Assembly (NCBI GenBank): GCA_036346225.1
Contig: JARFIW010001491.1
Coordinates: forward strand, 3,720,001-3,784,000
Direction of reading: 5' to 3'
Length of the DNA: 64,000 nucleotides
Origin: Platerodrilus igneus
Taxonomy: Eukaryota; Arthropoda; Insecta; Coleoptera; Lycidae
Part shown: one piece after another, positions 10,130-22,500 of the stretch
Layout: the number at the start of each line of letters is the position of its first letter
Position numbering within the stretch: the first letter of the stretch is position 1
Position numbers and translations under genes: made by a program
Notes under the pieces: generated by a model
What the model saw: the letters and a program-made list of their open reading frames with translations, nothing else
What the model was told of the DNA's origin: nothing
Database searches by the model: none

Positions 10130-13100
10130 CATCCCCGTTTAAGAAATTTCGACCGAATTTAGAAAATTGTACTAAATATAGTAATAAGGTGCGTGTTAGA
10201 TAATGTGGGTAAGAAGATAGTTACTGATGATTTACATTACATAGTTAAGGTTATAAAAGTTTGAAATTGTAAAAATAAAATGTTTAAATTTTGTAAACAA
10301 TAATAACGAATATTATATCGTGATTAATATATCGAACATTCAGGGTTTGATTTTCAAATAAAAATATATAAAAATCTAAATATAAGATTAGGTAGATATC
10401 AAACTGAATATACCTAGTAGTAATCAGAGTACAAAATCTTAATGAATAACAAGTTGTTAAAATAAATAAAAAGGCTTACAAAGATAAATGTGTGTTCATG
10501 GCTGGAGCGTGACGATGTTGTTTGTGAACCAGTTGCTGAGAGTTATTTGTCGTGTGTTGCGATGTCATCAAGCTATTATAACCATTTGAATCGAAGCTCA
10601 CTATATTGATCGATTTGGTTGATTAACAAAAGTTGATATCCAATTAAACCGTGTTGGCCCATAAATAGGGTTGGTGTTGACTAAGATTTGTACGTGCTTA
10701 TCCATTAGACCCACAAAGACCATAAGGGTACATTAGGATGTATCGAAAAGTTTTCTAGGTAACCATATTAACCATTTTGGAATTGACCATGTGTTTGCGT
10801 CTGTATTCCATTGATGTTCATTCATGCAGAACTTTGTAACCAGTTGGGTGTCTGCTTGTTGAGGTAGTACGAAGGTTTAATGTATTGGGTGCCTTGCCAT
10901 AGTTTATGGGGTCCCATTTTTCAAAACAAAATTGCTATCTGGACAGGTTCCAGTAATGTGCAGTAATTGTTGATTCCGTTATGGAAATTGGTATTATGGT
11001 TGTTGGTTCTTATTGGATTGAGCTAGCTTGGTTTTGGTATACTGGTTCTTTAATTTATTCAGCGTGGTCCGCCATGAACTAACATAGTCAGTTAGTAGTT
11101 AGGAAAGATACTCTTGGTTGCTTAAACAGAGTTAAGGTATGAGAGGTTTGTTTTAGTGATACACTTATAGTTAAAAATAAATCTAAAGTTCATTAGTAAA
11201 GCAGTTATGTTGTACAATAGAGAAACGAACTATCGTTTCATAGGATTTGTAAAAAGTATTGGTAATGTCTTATACTAAGTTAGAGTTAACATTAAAGAAG
11301 AAAAATAATTATGACTCAGTCGGAAAAGAGCGGAATACGTCAACGCCTCGTTGTCCCATTGAGTCTTACAAATATTTAAAAACGAAGCACACGTTCTGCA
11401 CGTGTGTCGTAAAAATAAAATTCAAAAGGTAAAGCAAAAGTTTGCTTATAAAATCGTCAAAGGAAATTTTTAAAGTAATGACTTTAAATAAAAAAATATG
11501 TATCTTCAATATAAAAATAATTGTCATTGAATGGTTTATTTATTTAGGTAGGACTTTTGACAAAAGAAGAAAAAGGTTCAATATTACTATGATTTCGGCT
11601 TAACATGTATTAACCAATGGTTCCAAAACTGTTTAAATCTGAAGAAGTTGGCTAGGTTTCTCCAGCAGTTAAGTTTTGCTCAAAATTAGAGTCTGGAAAG
11701 GTTGGCTATTTCTCTCCAGCCATGGTATTCATGACCATATAAAATAAGTAATATCTTTATAAAAAATTAATTTAGACTTTTCAAAATCTTGTTAACTGTC
11801 TGTATGAGTGTGGTTTTGGCTCATACCAGCAAAAGAGGAATATGAAAAATTATGTCGAAATGTAATGTCAAAAAGATAAAAATCTTAATAGGTAGATAAT
11901 GCTAATAATTGTATGTAAAATATCGGTAGGTATTTGGACTAAAGTGACCTTTCTTTTATATGGATTGATTCATCAAAAATAATTCTCAAAACGAAATTTA
12001 AAATTGTGTCTTTAATTCTGATAGCTCTTCAAAACTAAAGAGTTTTGCGTGTCCTTTTGTACACTTGTGTTAATTTAGGACAAACGTAGTTCTTTTCGGT
12101 GGCAACAGTAGTTGAGTATAAAAGCGGATAGCGTTTGAGAAAAATAATTGAATAAGCAGGTAAAATGGTCTACTGTTTCACTGGAGCAGAACTCGTTTCG
12201 CAGTGTAGTTAGTTGTTTTCTTTGTAAGTGAATTTTAGGCTAATTTTATGTTAAAGGAATTAAATAAATATATTTATATTACAAAAATTGAAGGTCTACT
12301 AGGGTAGCTTGAGATCCGGTTAACAAACTTTGAGGTATATTATATTTATGGTATTTTTCTTTTACTTGGAAGCTTCTATGCTTCTCTTTATTTTACTCTT
12401 AACTTGGGTACCCTTTTATACATATAACATCATATATGCTTTAACTCAATAAATACAAATTAAATCACGGTGCTTCTGCTAGGCTCCACGCAAGATAAAC
12501 AATACATTTATCATCATATATCAACATCGTACGTACGTAAACACAAGAATATACAAAAAACTTTAAGTTGCCTCGGTGGGGATTCGAACCTCCGATCGTA
12601 GTGTTTTACACTTAGCGATCTTCCAAATTAACCGAGTGGGCTGTGCGATCCCATAGCATACTTGCACAGTCTCTAGCAGGCAGATGCGTTAAATAGAAAT
12701 TGACTATTTAATATCTCACACTCAGCGACCTTTCAACTTGGTACGCTTATTTTGAGTGTCCGTGGTGGAGAATGAAAACGAAATACATAAAATACACATG
12801 ATAATTTTTTATAATATAACTCATATAACCTGATTGTTCTACTTGTGATCTAGTGTAGAAATTGTATATATAAGCTGTAAGTGCGATATGACCAGTTCAT
12901 TTATAGTCATTTGGTTTTATAATTTCCAAGTGACTGAATTGGTTAGATTTTTGAATTACATCCCTATTTTTAAAATATGGTATCAATTACATACATTTAA
13001 TTTGACTTATCTTTCAACCTAAAATCTCACTAGTTGTTCCTTAATTGAATTAAATTTTCACAGCAATTATGTACGAACCGGTTTATCTGGACTTGTACTG

Positions 13101-15323
13101 TCCTAGTATCGTTATCGTAAAACGAATTTTCGATACCTTATTACACTATTGTCGTATTACTGACGACTACTACCTATACAGGGGTTATACCCTATTATTT
13201 TCGTACAACCTAGAATGACCCTTCGTAAGTCACTCCTACCTCAACGTCCATCATCGGGTACGTTGATTTTATTGATAGCTGTGCCGGATAAATATACATC
13301 AATACTAAAATCTTTGCCTGACTGAAAGATGTCTGCCTTTTGGATATAATTATAAAGTTAACATTGAGATAATTTCAAATTACCTTATTTATCCTGTTTC
13401 TGTTTACGATGACACATTCCTTGAAAATTTCCCTATCACTATCTTAAAATACCTGAGTTAGGATGCGTGTTGCTTTTAATTTTGTGTAACTAAAATCTAA
13501 TTGAATGGCTGTTTACCAAACATTCCTATACTAATGTCCTAAAATCGTAAATTAATATGTTAGTGTAAAGCGTTTGCTAATTTTACGGTTCGTTAGTCTA
13601 ATATTGTAAAAGTATATTATAAATTAATTTTAAGCATAATTAAAAGCGTAGTAATTATGAAGCTGCATTTTATAGATATGACAAATAAATCGTTATTCAA
13701 TAATTTATTTTAGCGTTGAAGTTGCGTTGTATAAAATAAGTTTATAATAATTTGAAATTACGTTTAAATTAAAAATGATTCACTGGAATTCTCTCAATAA
13801 TGATATGCTATGTCTTTATGACTGAATTTTCAATCACGAATAACTCCTTTTTAATACTTTAAATTTTTCAAAATTTCCACAGTAATTGTTCGGACGGAAA
13901 GCGATTAAGTACCTCTGTGTACTTAATACTATTACTAAAACATCCTTTTTCATGTTTTAATGTAACGTTTTGTACGTTTTTGTGTGTTGCCATCCTGGGC
14001 TACATAACTATGAAGTTCGAACAACTAGGCTGACTCCACGTAAGTCTGGCCTTATCTTATCGTTATTTAACGAATTTAATGACAACTGTGCGGTAACTTT
14101 GCATAAAGAATAAGAATTTCCTATTCAAGTTCTATTTCATCTCTTTATTTAGTTCCTTTTATGACATGCTTGTTTGAATATAATTATTTCATTTAATTAA
14201 TTCAAAGTGGTTCTTAAGTTTATCACTATTTTTGATAAATGCTTTAAAAGCAGAATTCGGTGAAATCCTGAAAGTGGATTTTTCCTAACTTAAATTGAAT
14301 ATATAAAATTTTACTTATTTTTAATTAAAGGTTTGTCCTTTTAATAGTAAAGTTTAAGAAAAATATTAAAATTTCAAAACATGTGCTCTGTATTCTATAA
14401 TTAAATAGTTTCCTTTTAAAAATAACTTTAAAAGTTCAACAGTCTGTTCTACATTGCTCTGCGGTTTTGTGGTTGATAATTGATAAATTTTGTTCATGAA
14501 AGTATTTATACGTTACTAATTTTATGTAATAATTTTCAAAATTTTTATTGCACGTTTTTCGTATACAAGTAAGAATTTTTGGTTTCCCTAAATGTGAGGG
14601 TATTTCAAACGTGGCATCTCCAACATAATGTGAAGTGAAATTAGGTGAATTTTCAAAATAATGAAAGTGATGCTTGTGGAATGTCATCAGCCTTAGTTGT
14701 TTAAATTTAAATACAACTGGTCTGCTGACATCCACCATGCTGCTATCAAAAAGGAAAATATTGGTGAAAGAAGAAAAATAGTTTATTGTAAGTAAATTTA
14801 ACTTTTTGGCTGAACTTTGCTTAGGAGGAAATTTTAAGTGAAATAAAATTAATTCGTAAAACTGTCTGAGGAAAATTACAATTAGATTGAGATTGGGACT
14901 TTACGGCTTACCAATATTTAATTAAAAAATGCGGTTTGCAGTCGGTTATTGTTTTTCTTTTGCTGGTTGCAGCTTAATATGAGCGAAACTCTGTGATAAT
15001 GGTTATCACTTGTGGTTTGGTGTTGTAAATGAGATTGTGCGAATTTTTTATTCTATTTTTGTTTTTTATACTTACATATTGTGAATATGATAATGAAAAG
15101 CATTTAATAATTTAATGGTTTGTTAGTCAATTAGCGTAAAAATATATAAGCTAAGCGATTGCGTTAGTTTCTTGTTCATAGTGGTCGTTCAATTGTAGGA
15201 TAGAATTTGCGTATATTTTTCAGTACTGATAGGTTAATTTTTGTAACACATTGTTACCCATGGTATCTCCATCACTTGCTAAACTCGGAGCCGTTAAATG
15301 CGGAACCGGCGACCTCCACCAAT
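10130..15323 (-). other. Non-coding interior of the LTR element
   Basis: It is 5.2 kb with no frame above about 100 codons and no retroviral-type motif. The plus strand is G/T-rich between about 10500 and 11900 and more AT-rich later. Apart from a tRNA-like stretch at 12568-12652, I recognise no feature. Confidence 0.6.
12568..12652 (-). ncRNA. tRNA-like sequence (tRNA-derived or SINE head)
   Basis: On the minus strand a B-box-like GGAGGTTCGAATCCCC is followed by an acceptor-like CACCGAGGCA. Upstream, CAGCCCACTCGG resembles an A box, and a 7-nt loop GTAAAAC sits where an anticodon loop would be. The 5' acceptor strand needed to pair with CCGAGGC is absent and several stems are poor, so it is not a working tRNA. 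It may be a tRNA-derived SINE head captured by the LTR element. Confidence 0.4.
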
Positions 15324-16053
15324 TGTTAAGGGTAAACTGACCAATTGTTAAGTTTACTGTTTTTAAGGGTTTACTCTTAACGTAGCACTGTAATTAGTTA
15401 CAGTTGCGGGACCGCCTACCAGTCACCTACTTCTACACGCCTTGTTTATTTGGGGCTTCCACCAGTCACCACCCTGGTGACAATAACTAGAGGAACATAG
15501 TCCTCGTTACTCTAATGACCACTCAATTTAAGCTGGGGTAAGAATGATTGGAATAAAGCTAAAGTATGATACATATAATAAATAAGCGAGCAGCATTTGT
15601 ACAGGATCAGCCTTACAATTAAGTTACATAAAAGATTACTTACATGCTAAGAAGTATTCGCCGCCTCCCTTAAGGGGACGTGCGGTTCGCTGTTGACTAC
15701 ATTTTAATACTGTATTAATATGACCGCTGAGGTCACTCGGAGACAGACTAACTAAAGGGAAGAGAGCAGAGCGAAGAGCCATAGTTAGCCAGTCGCTACC
15801 ACTTTTATAAACAATCATATCTAACATGATAAATGTTTCCTGAAATATTAATGAGAACATACAGATAGTGGTTTGCCACTGGTTTACTAATCTGAATTTC
15901 TTGGTTGGCCGTATCGTGCGTGTTTCATGTTTCCTGTTAACTTTCTCGTGAGAATTGGTCATCAGGAAATATGACTGCATCGATATTGAACAAAGGCTAA
16001 AATGTGTATGACTAATACTAATTAATAATGGACTTGTAAATCAATACGTAACA
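15324..16053 (-). repeat. LTR, right copy (730 bp)
   Basis: This copy is near-identical to 9396-10129 and is followed by the ATAT target duplication at 16054-16057. A minus-strand frame of about 100 codons is shared by both copies (for example 15636-15980), but it differs between them after an indel and shows no recognisable domain, so it is not annotated as a gene. Confidence 0.8.
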
Positions 16054-16057
16054 ATAT

Positions 16058-16603
16058 CATTGCCCACATTTGCAGAGTTTAGTACTGTTTCAAGCGTCCT
16101 TCGCTTACTTTAAAAGTATCCAAAAGAATTTTTACAGACGGAATTTTTCCGTTTTAGAATTTAACAAATATCTAAAACTAAAATTTCTTGGTGATCCTTT
16201 TCCGTTTGTTGGACGTCTTCGTTTCACAATTTTGCTCGACAGCTTCGTGAAGTAATACATTTTGTTTGTTAAAATCTGCCAAACCCCAAAACTTCTCAAA
16301 ATATTCTTTCTTTCTTCTTCATTGTAATTTTTGTGCAAGCATTCGACAACCACAATCTTTGTTTTCGAAAAATTTTTCATGAACAATATTTCCGGTTTGA
16401 CTGCAATATCTTTTCCTGAATTCCGTTTAATCTTTCGCACTTTTGGATATATGGTGCATCAATCTTTTCTCCATTGTTATTCGAATCTTTATCCTCTGAC
16501 GAATATTGTTCTATAACTCTTTTCTTATTCGCTTTTTTAAATTATTAATTACTATTTCTTCTTCACTATCTAAACTAAGTGGTCTTCTTCTGTTCTTACT
16601 CAT
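16058..16603 (-). pseudogene. N-terminal third of the TIR-element transposase, broken
   Basis: The likely start is the ATG at 16603-16601, reading MSKNRRRPLSLDSEEEIV. Further on come IKRNSGKDIAVKPEIL, then ECLHKNYNEEERKNILRSFG and, after a frame change, KILLDTFKVSEGRLKQ at about 16075-16120. The gene breaks off at 16058 exactly where the LTR element begins. Its continuation is at 9391, next to the matching ATAT on the other side of the insert. The combined length, about 610 codons, suits a transposase. Confidence 0.7.
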
Positions 16604-16954
16604 GGGTGCAATAATTTCTATAATTTAATATTAAATTTTAAGTTTTATATTAATTAAACGTACAGGTTATTGAACTAACGCAATTGTCCCAAAAATGAGG
16701 TTAACTTGTAAATACTAATTAATTGAAATTACCTTCATCGCTGCTTTCCGACATTATCAATAGTAAATATCTTGATGTAACTATAAATGGAGTTAGGCCA
16801 CTTTCAAACTACACGGCTCAGTTATTCAATTAATTCGGAAAACTTATGTGTCAAAAATGTATCGTATTTTCTCTGAATATAAGCAATCTGAAGTACGTCA
16901 CTGATAAATAACATGAAGTTGTACATGTAACCATGGTAACCGGCAGAAAATTGA

Positions 16955-16990
16955 AAAACGGAGTTAGGTCACTTTCAAAATAAACGGCTC
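16955..16990 (-). repeat. Right terminal inverted repeat
   Basis: Reads ACGGAGTTAGGTCACTTTC on the plus strand and ends CGGCTC, followed by ATTT at 16991-16994. It is the inverted partner of 7663-7700. A second, slightly diverged copy sits inside at 16787-16820. Confidence 0.8.
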
Positions 16991-17695
16991 ATTTATTTAG
17001 TAATTCGTGATGGAATGTGGTTTGCTACTTTTTAAAAGGTAACTTGTAAAGGTATTTTATACCGACAAAATTGCACTCTAAGTTGTTTAGTTTAATAATA
17101 AATGTTTTCATGTGGGAATTTGTACTAGTGACCATATTTTAAATATTTTAATTGAATGTTTTTAATGTGTTATATATATTCTTAATTAAATAGCTATACA
17201 TATGTTATACCGGGCACGGAATAATAGCCACCAATAATCAAGACTTCCAGAGGTTATGTTTATTAAACTAAAGTAGGAGGACGAACAGTCTCAAATGAAG
17301 GTGGCAACATTGCAAAATTTGTAAACCGAGAAGGAAACTTTTTTCTGGAGTTAGAGTAAGACAAGAATATCATTTGTAGTTGATATGGCATGATGTCATT
17401 TGTGAGGAAAGTCGGTTTAGAAATTGCGAGAACTATGTTACTGTTGTAAGCATACTGAAGTTTACCGAAATAAAAACAAAGGACAGTAGATATTTTTGTC
17501 CCAACTGTGACTTCTGACTTTGCTTGGTACCTTGTTTTTAACTATTTCACACATTGAAAAAGTTTTAAAATATTTAGCACAACTGATTTTATTTACATAA
17601 TAAAAAGTGTAGTATTTATTTGCATTTTTTTAATTCAGCACACAAGTGGTGCAGTTTCGTCCTTAATTCAGCAGCGAAAGGGTTAGGGATACCCT
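16991..17695. other. Intergenic or intronic, nothing recognised
   Basis: Begins with the right-hand ATTT duplication of the TIR element. No frame, repeat boundary or RNA gene was recognised. Confidence 0.5.
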
Positions 17696-17872
17696 TCAGA
17701 ATATAAATTGGGTCATTGGTAGACTGAAACAAACATGTCTTACAGTGGAATAATAGTGTTCTTTTGCAAATCTGGATAAAGTTAAGTCACAGTCATCAAC
17801 ACAAAGTGGTTTGTTGCATTTGTCACATTGAAAAATCTTAATGTCGCCGATACAGTTAGAGCAGAGTGACAT
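17696..17872 (-). pseudogene. Small cysteine-rich frame, zinc-finger-like
   Basis: A 58-codon minus-strand frame with paired cysteines (CSNC, CDKC, LCVDDC) spaced as in a small zinc-binding finger. No homologue is recognised. It is short, alone, and surrounded by repeat-rich DNA. It could be the C-terminal cysteine-rich tail of a decayed transposase (piggyBac tails look similar), an exon remnant, or chance. Confidence 0.3.
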
Positions 17873-19393
17873 TTTTGTTACCCTGTCTGTTATAAATGTA
17901 TAATATTTATTATAATTATCTTCGGGTATGAATAAATTATTTGTAACTATTTCTATGATAGGTATTGACCCAAATTTATTTTTAATTTTTTTTAGTACAG
18001 TGCTGTTTTCTGAATCTATTTCGTTTAGATAGAGATAATGCTATAACAGCAAAGGTCTAGAATTGTTTCGTATGGGATAGTTATTATTTTAAATTGATCT
18101 TATTAGTTTCTTACAGCCTTCTGTTTACTTTTACAGATTTTATTAAAAACAAGTCTATTGTCCAGCTATTCAGCTACACACTGAACCAAACACTACTAAA
18201 TAAATTTAAGTTTGTTTTTATGAAATAAAAATCAAACATAGTGTAGAAGAAGTATAAGTATACGTATAGATGTGTTGATGGAAATTTTACTCTATTCCTA
18301 TGTATTGAGCAAATTGGGTTTAAGCTCCAAGATTCCTGTTATAACGAATTAAATTCGGTGATGAATAATGTTCAAAAAGAAATAACTTTAAACTTATTGT
18401 CTGTTGTTTTAAATGTACAAACAAAAGAAAAGAATATTTAGGAAAATGTAATAAAAGGGGTTTAGTTAAATGTTTAATTAGATATTTGTTATGGCTTAGT
18501 TTTATTTTATGACATACTAGTTGAAAACTAGGAAAATACTTCAGGGATTTACTTTACTATCAAATGTGTAATAGATACTAACATTTTCTCAGGAAACAAG
18601 TTTTTCCTGATGAGCAAAAAAAACCCAGAGGAGACCAAACGGACGAGCAGTAATTTATAAATATGAAAAAACTTAGTTTTATCGATGTTTAATGTGCATA
18701 ATGTGTTTAGTTATCATTATATTAAATAAAAAATAATTAAAGTTGAATATTTATGTTTAATGTAAAATTTAGACGTGCCAATATTAGTTGGCTGTGAATA
18801 AAAACAAGTCGACAAACATCAAGTTTGTTATAAATAAATAATATTGATTATTAAGTAGCAATTTTATTGAAGAAATTGAACATTCAGCCATTGAATTTCA
18901 ACACATGTAGAAATATTAGTGGTGATGCCAATTGTACTTTCAACATTGAAGTTTACAAGGAATAATAAATAATTTTTTAGTAAGGAAAAAAGTTTACCAT
19001 ATTAGTCAAGAAAACGCCTTGCTTCTCTAGCAACGGTCATTAAAACAACATAAATTTTGCGTTGGTAACAGGAAAAATTAAATTTATTCTAAAACCAGTT
19101 GTAAAATAAAGAATAGTATATGTTTCTACTGCTTAACTTGCTTGCAAAATGACCAGATGTTTATGTCATGACCTTTTGTAACTTTACATTTTTATGTTAC
19201 AAGAAAATGTGCAATTTTTTTATTACTTTTTTTGTTTATTTGATGAATTCCCAATACCGTAAGAAGAGTATTAGTTATAAAAAATAGTACATTATTACAT
19301 TAAATAAGGTTTTCTTATTTCTAATGTTTGGAAGGGTAAATTGATGTTGTGCTGTTGTTTAGATTATATTATTTAGATTTTTTTGTTTTGTAG
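17873..19393. other. No gene recognised; probably intron of the BAZ2-like gene
   Basis: AT-rich DNA directly upstream of the first exon I can recognise. Further upstream exons of the gene (MBD/TAM, main DDT part) are expected somewhere to the left but were not found by eye. Confidence 0.45.
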
Positions 19394-19548
19394 GCGTTCA
19401 TTTTGAAAGAGAAAGGGAGAAGCGTGTAGCTGATCATCATCAAAATGGCTGTGAAATAATGCAAACAATGCAGTGTAGAAAGAATAGCATATATTATGAA
19501 TTACTGCACGATAATGCAACATGGAAGATGGCTGACATGCTTATGGTA
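19394..19548 (+). CDS. tou: BAZ2-like exon (first recognised)
   Basis: Preceded by TTTTGTAG and ended by a weak donor, ATG|GTATTA. It reads [12 protein letters not shown] at the start and [16 protein letters not shown] at the end, and joins in phase 0 to the next exon. This is the least certain exon: its first half does not clearly resemble BAZ2 proteins, but its end fits the segment before KPFLAL. Confidence 0.6.
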
Positions 19549-22500
19549 TTATGTGGTTTATTATCGGTATACAATATCTATTTTTAATTTTGTAGAACAA
19601 ACCATTTTTAGCATTATCTCCAACAGATAAAGCAGCGATGCTAGCACTTATTTGTAATGAATTGTTACAAAACAAAGCTGTAATTCGTCAGATTGAAGGT
19701 TCATTAGATAGTGTAGCACATCTTAAAAAGGAAAGGTGGATACTAGATGCAAAAATAAGGAAGTAAGTTTATAGTTTACAAAAGCGCATAACTACATTTT
19801 CATTATAGATTGCGGATGTTGTATACTCGAAAGGTAAGAACAGAGGCAGCTGAAAAAGCCCAAGCCAAACCTGATGGTGATATATCTGAAACATGTATTG
19901 ATTCGCCTGCACTTCAGAAGGATGACCTTCTTGATGAATTAGAAAATGAAATGAGTGAAAATGAAAGCGTTGGCACACAACCTGAAGAAGAAGAAGATGT
20001 AAAATTATCAGGTGAAGAGTTAGGTAAAAAATTAGAAAAGTTTGTGAAGCAATCAGAAACTCAACTTCAAGCACTGAATATTTCGGCACATCAGTTAAGG
20101 GCAAATTGTTATGGACAAGATCGTTACTGGAGAAGATACTGGTCATTATCAAAGGCAGGTGGAGTATTTGTTGAAGCTTTGGAATCTGCAGATCCCGATA
20201 TATTGTCTGAACTACCAGAGATTGTTGATAGTGAAGATGAGCCCAGCAGTATTATGGAAAATTCAGACAATTTAGCCGATTCTAGTATAGATGATAAAAT
20301 AGACTGTAATTCTAAAGGTGAAGTTAGTAGTAAGCTAACAGATGAAAGTGAACACAGAAAGACTCCAAATAGGTTAGATACTGTTGAAAATGGCGATGTT
20401 AGTGATCAGTGTGAACGAAGCTTAGATGAACTCAAAAAAAGTGTTGAAAAAATTGTACAAAGTTTAGATAAAAGTAAAGATATCAATCAGGGTAAAAACT
20501 GTAATACTGAATCTCACGACAATATGTTATCGTACAAATTAGGTGTAAATCATGTAAATAAACTTAATCATTTAAATGAAATTAATGCTGATGATAATAA
20601 TATTAGTAAAAAACTTAACATATTTGAAAAACTGGGGGAATGTATGGAAAGAGAAAATCGGACAGAAGAATACCTAAAAGCAGAGGTTAAAGCAGAAGTT
20701 AAAGAAGATTTGAAAAATGAAATATTGAATGAATTAAAGTCCGATATTAAATCAGAACTAAAACTAGAATTGAAGCAAGAGTTTGATGATGAAAAAGAAC
20801 ATGAAAATAAATGGTTCAGTGTTATGTCAAAAGACGATGTAACATGTGAAAGCACTTGCTTAACACACAGTAATCGGTTAGATAATGGAGTAGGTGCTTG
20901 TTCACGCGAAAACATAACTGAGTTAAAGATTCCAGTTTTTCCACCACTAAACAATTCTTCCGGTTACGTGAGTTCTTGTGATAGTCCAGGTCCTTTACAA
21001 ATGACTTCAGAAGAAAGCACACAACTAGAATATATCAAGAAACATGGCATGCCTAAACCATGTGAAATTAAACCAATTCCTTTGGGAAAACGGTATGGTT
21101 GGTGGCGAATAACTGATTCAGAACAATTAAAGTCAGTGTTAGAAAATTTGCATGTACGTGGAGCAAGGGAGCGTGAGTTAAAAAGGACGTTTTTAACTAC
21201 TATGCAAAGCATGTATGAAAGGCAGGGTAAACTTCAGATAGAAGAGGGACAAAAGGAATCCACTGAACTGAATGATACAACCATAGATGGAATTAAAATA
21301 GGAGTTGCAGGTGTACCTAATCCTGATGAGCCTGGTGCTTGGAGTACTGCGGTCGCATGTAGAATCGATTCCTTTCTGTTTGATCAGGTAATATTTATAA
21401 TAATGATATGAATTTTTGTTTATCATGATCTGTTTGAATTTTTCTTCTCTTAAGGTAATTACATAATTATTATGATAAATACAAATTTATTGTGCACTGT
21501 TGTAGAAATAAAGTTCTGTTGCTTCTAAATTTTATTATATTACATTTTGCTATTATATATTTGCATGAGTTAGTTCGTTTTTGTCGGATGAAAATATTGA
21601 TTTGTTTATGATAATGGAACCTATTATTTGATGTTACTTTTGTAATTTTTTCTATGTCCATCAGACAATACAAGTAAACTGATTTTGAAATAAATGAACT
21701 TTTTAGAAAAAATTTTAAATCACTTTACAAACGAAACCCAACATTTTTGTCAATAATAATATTACTGGATTAAAATTTGAAACATTTTAACAAAAGCAAC
21801 ACAAAATTATCTTATTTGGTAAAGTAAAATTAAATATTATAAAACCCTTTAAAACTATACATTATTTGAAAATTTATCTACGTATAACATGTCAAATCAA
21901 TTTGCATATTAATGTGTGCTATGAGTGTTTGATGCATTAAATTATTAAATTTGGGAGTGCCCAAATGGTGTGAAAATTCCATAACAAAATAAAGATGCAT
22001 CGCCTAACTACAGTGGTGCGACATGAACTCCTATACAAATAAGTAAAGAAAACTGAACAAAATTGAATAATAAAAAAATTTGCCTAGTTACAATTTCAAG
22101 CTACGTTACCAATAACACTTATCTTGGTAGGTTTTCAATCGGTTAAGTTTATGGGCATCAGCTAATCTAATCTAGTGAGAATCCCTTTATACGATGAACA
22201 ATCAGGGGATTTTAATTACTGTATTCTTTTGGTGAAATGTATTTCCTTTACAACAAGCCACCTAAATCTATTTTATACTGACATTATTTTATCGTTGCTG
22301 TGAATAGGTATGCATTTGACAATTTTAAATTTACTTTCATTCATACTCACGTCAGTGACCTAAAGATATTTCTGTAACAAAATACTTACAAACAAATGGT
22401 AAAATTTCATTATCAGTTCATTCTTAATGCATCAAAACCTTTATCATTAAATATCACAATCAGTTGCAATTCAACTTGCAAGGTTCATATGTTATAACTT

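Larger units (their letters stand above)
9396..16053 (-). mobile_element. LTR retrotransposon-like element without coding capacity (LARD-like)
   Basis: It is bounded by direct repeats of 734 and 730 bp that start TGTTA and end TAACA, and is flanked by ATAT on both sides (9392-9395 and 16054-16057). Read on the minus strand, TGGTGGAGGTCGCCGG lies 2 nt inside one repeat (plus 15306-15321), the right place for a tRNA primer-binding site. A purine-rich AAACGGGGATG lies immediately before the other repeat (plus 10130-10140), the right place for a polypurine tract. These suggest minus orientation. The 5.2-kb interior encodes no gag, protease, reverse transcriptase or integrase that I can see, so it would need proteins in trans. 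The primer tRNA was not identified. Confidence 0.75.
7663..16990 (-). mobile_element. TIR DNA transposon (Sola-like candidate) with nested LTR element
   Basis: The ends are inverted copies: 7663 reads GAGCCGCTTATTTTGAAAG and the complement of 16990 reads GAGCCGTTTATTTTGAAAG. Similarity runs about 35 bp through CCTAACTCC with three or four mismatches. Each end abuts ATTT (7659-7662 and 16991-16994), a 4-bp target duplication. Related subterminal copies lie at 7865-7897 and 16787-16820. Between the ends is one minus-strand transposase-like gene split by an LTR element. Without that insert the element would be about 2.67 kb. A 4-bp duplication fits the Sola superfamily among others; the superfamily assignment is an inference I cannot test here. 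Confidence 0.75.

Noticed and set aside
14436..14738. 100-codon minus frame in the LTR element interior
   Set aside because: It shows no motif resembling gag, pol or any other family and is a lone frame in a 5-kb non-coding interior.
20568..20954. 128-codon minus frame
   Set aside because: It is antisense to the BAZ2-like exon and rich in Ser/Phe, as expected for the complement of a Glu/Lys-rich coding region.
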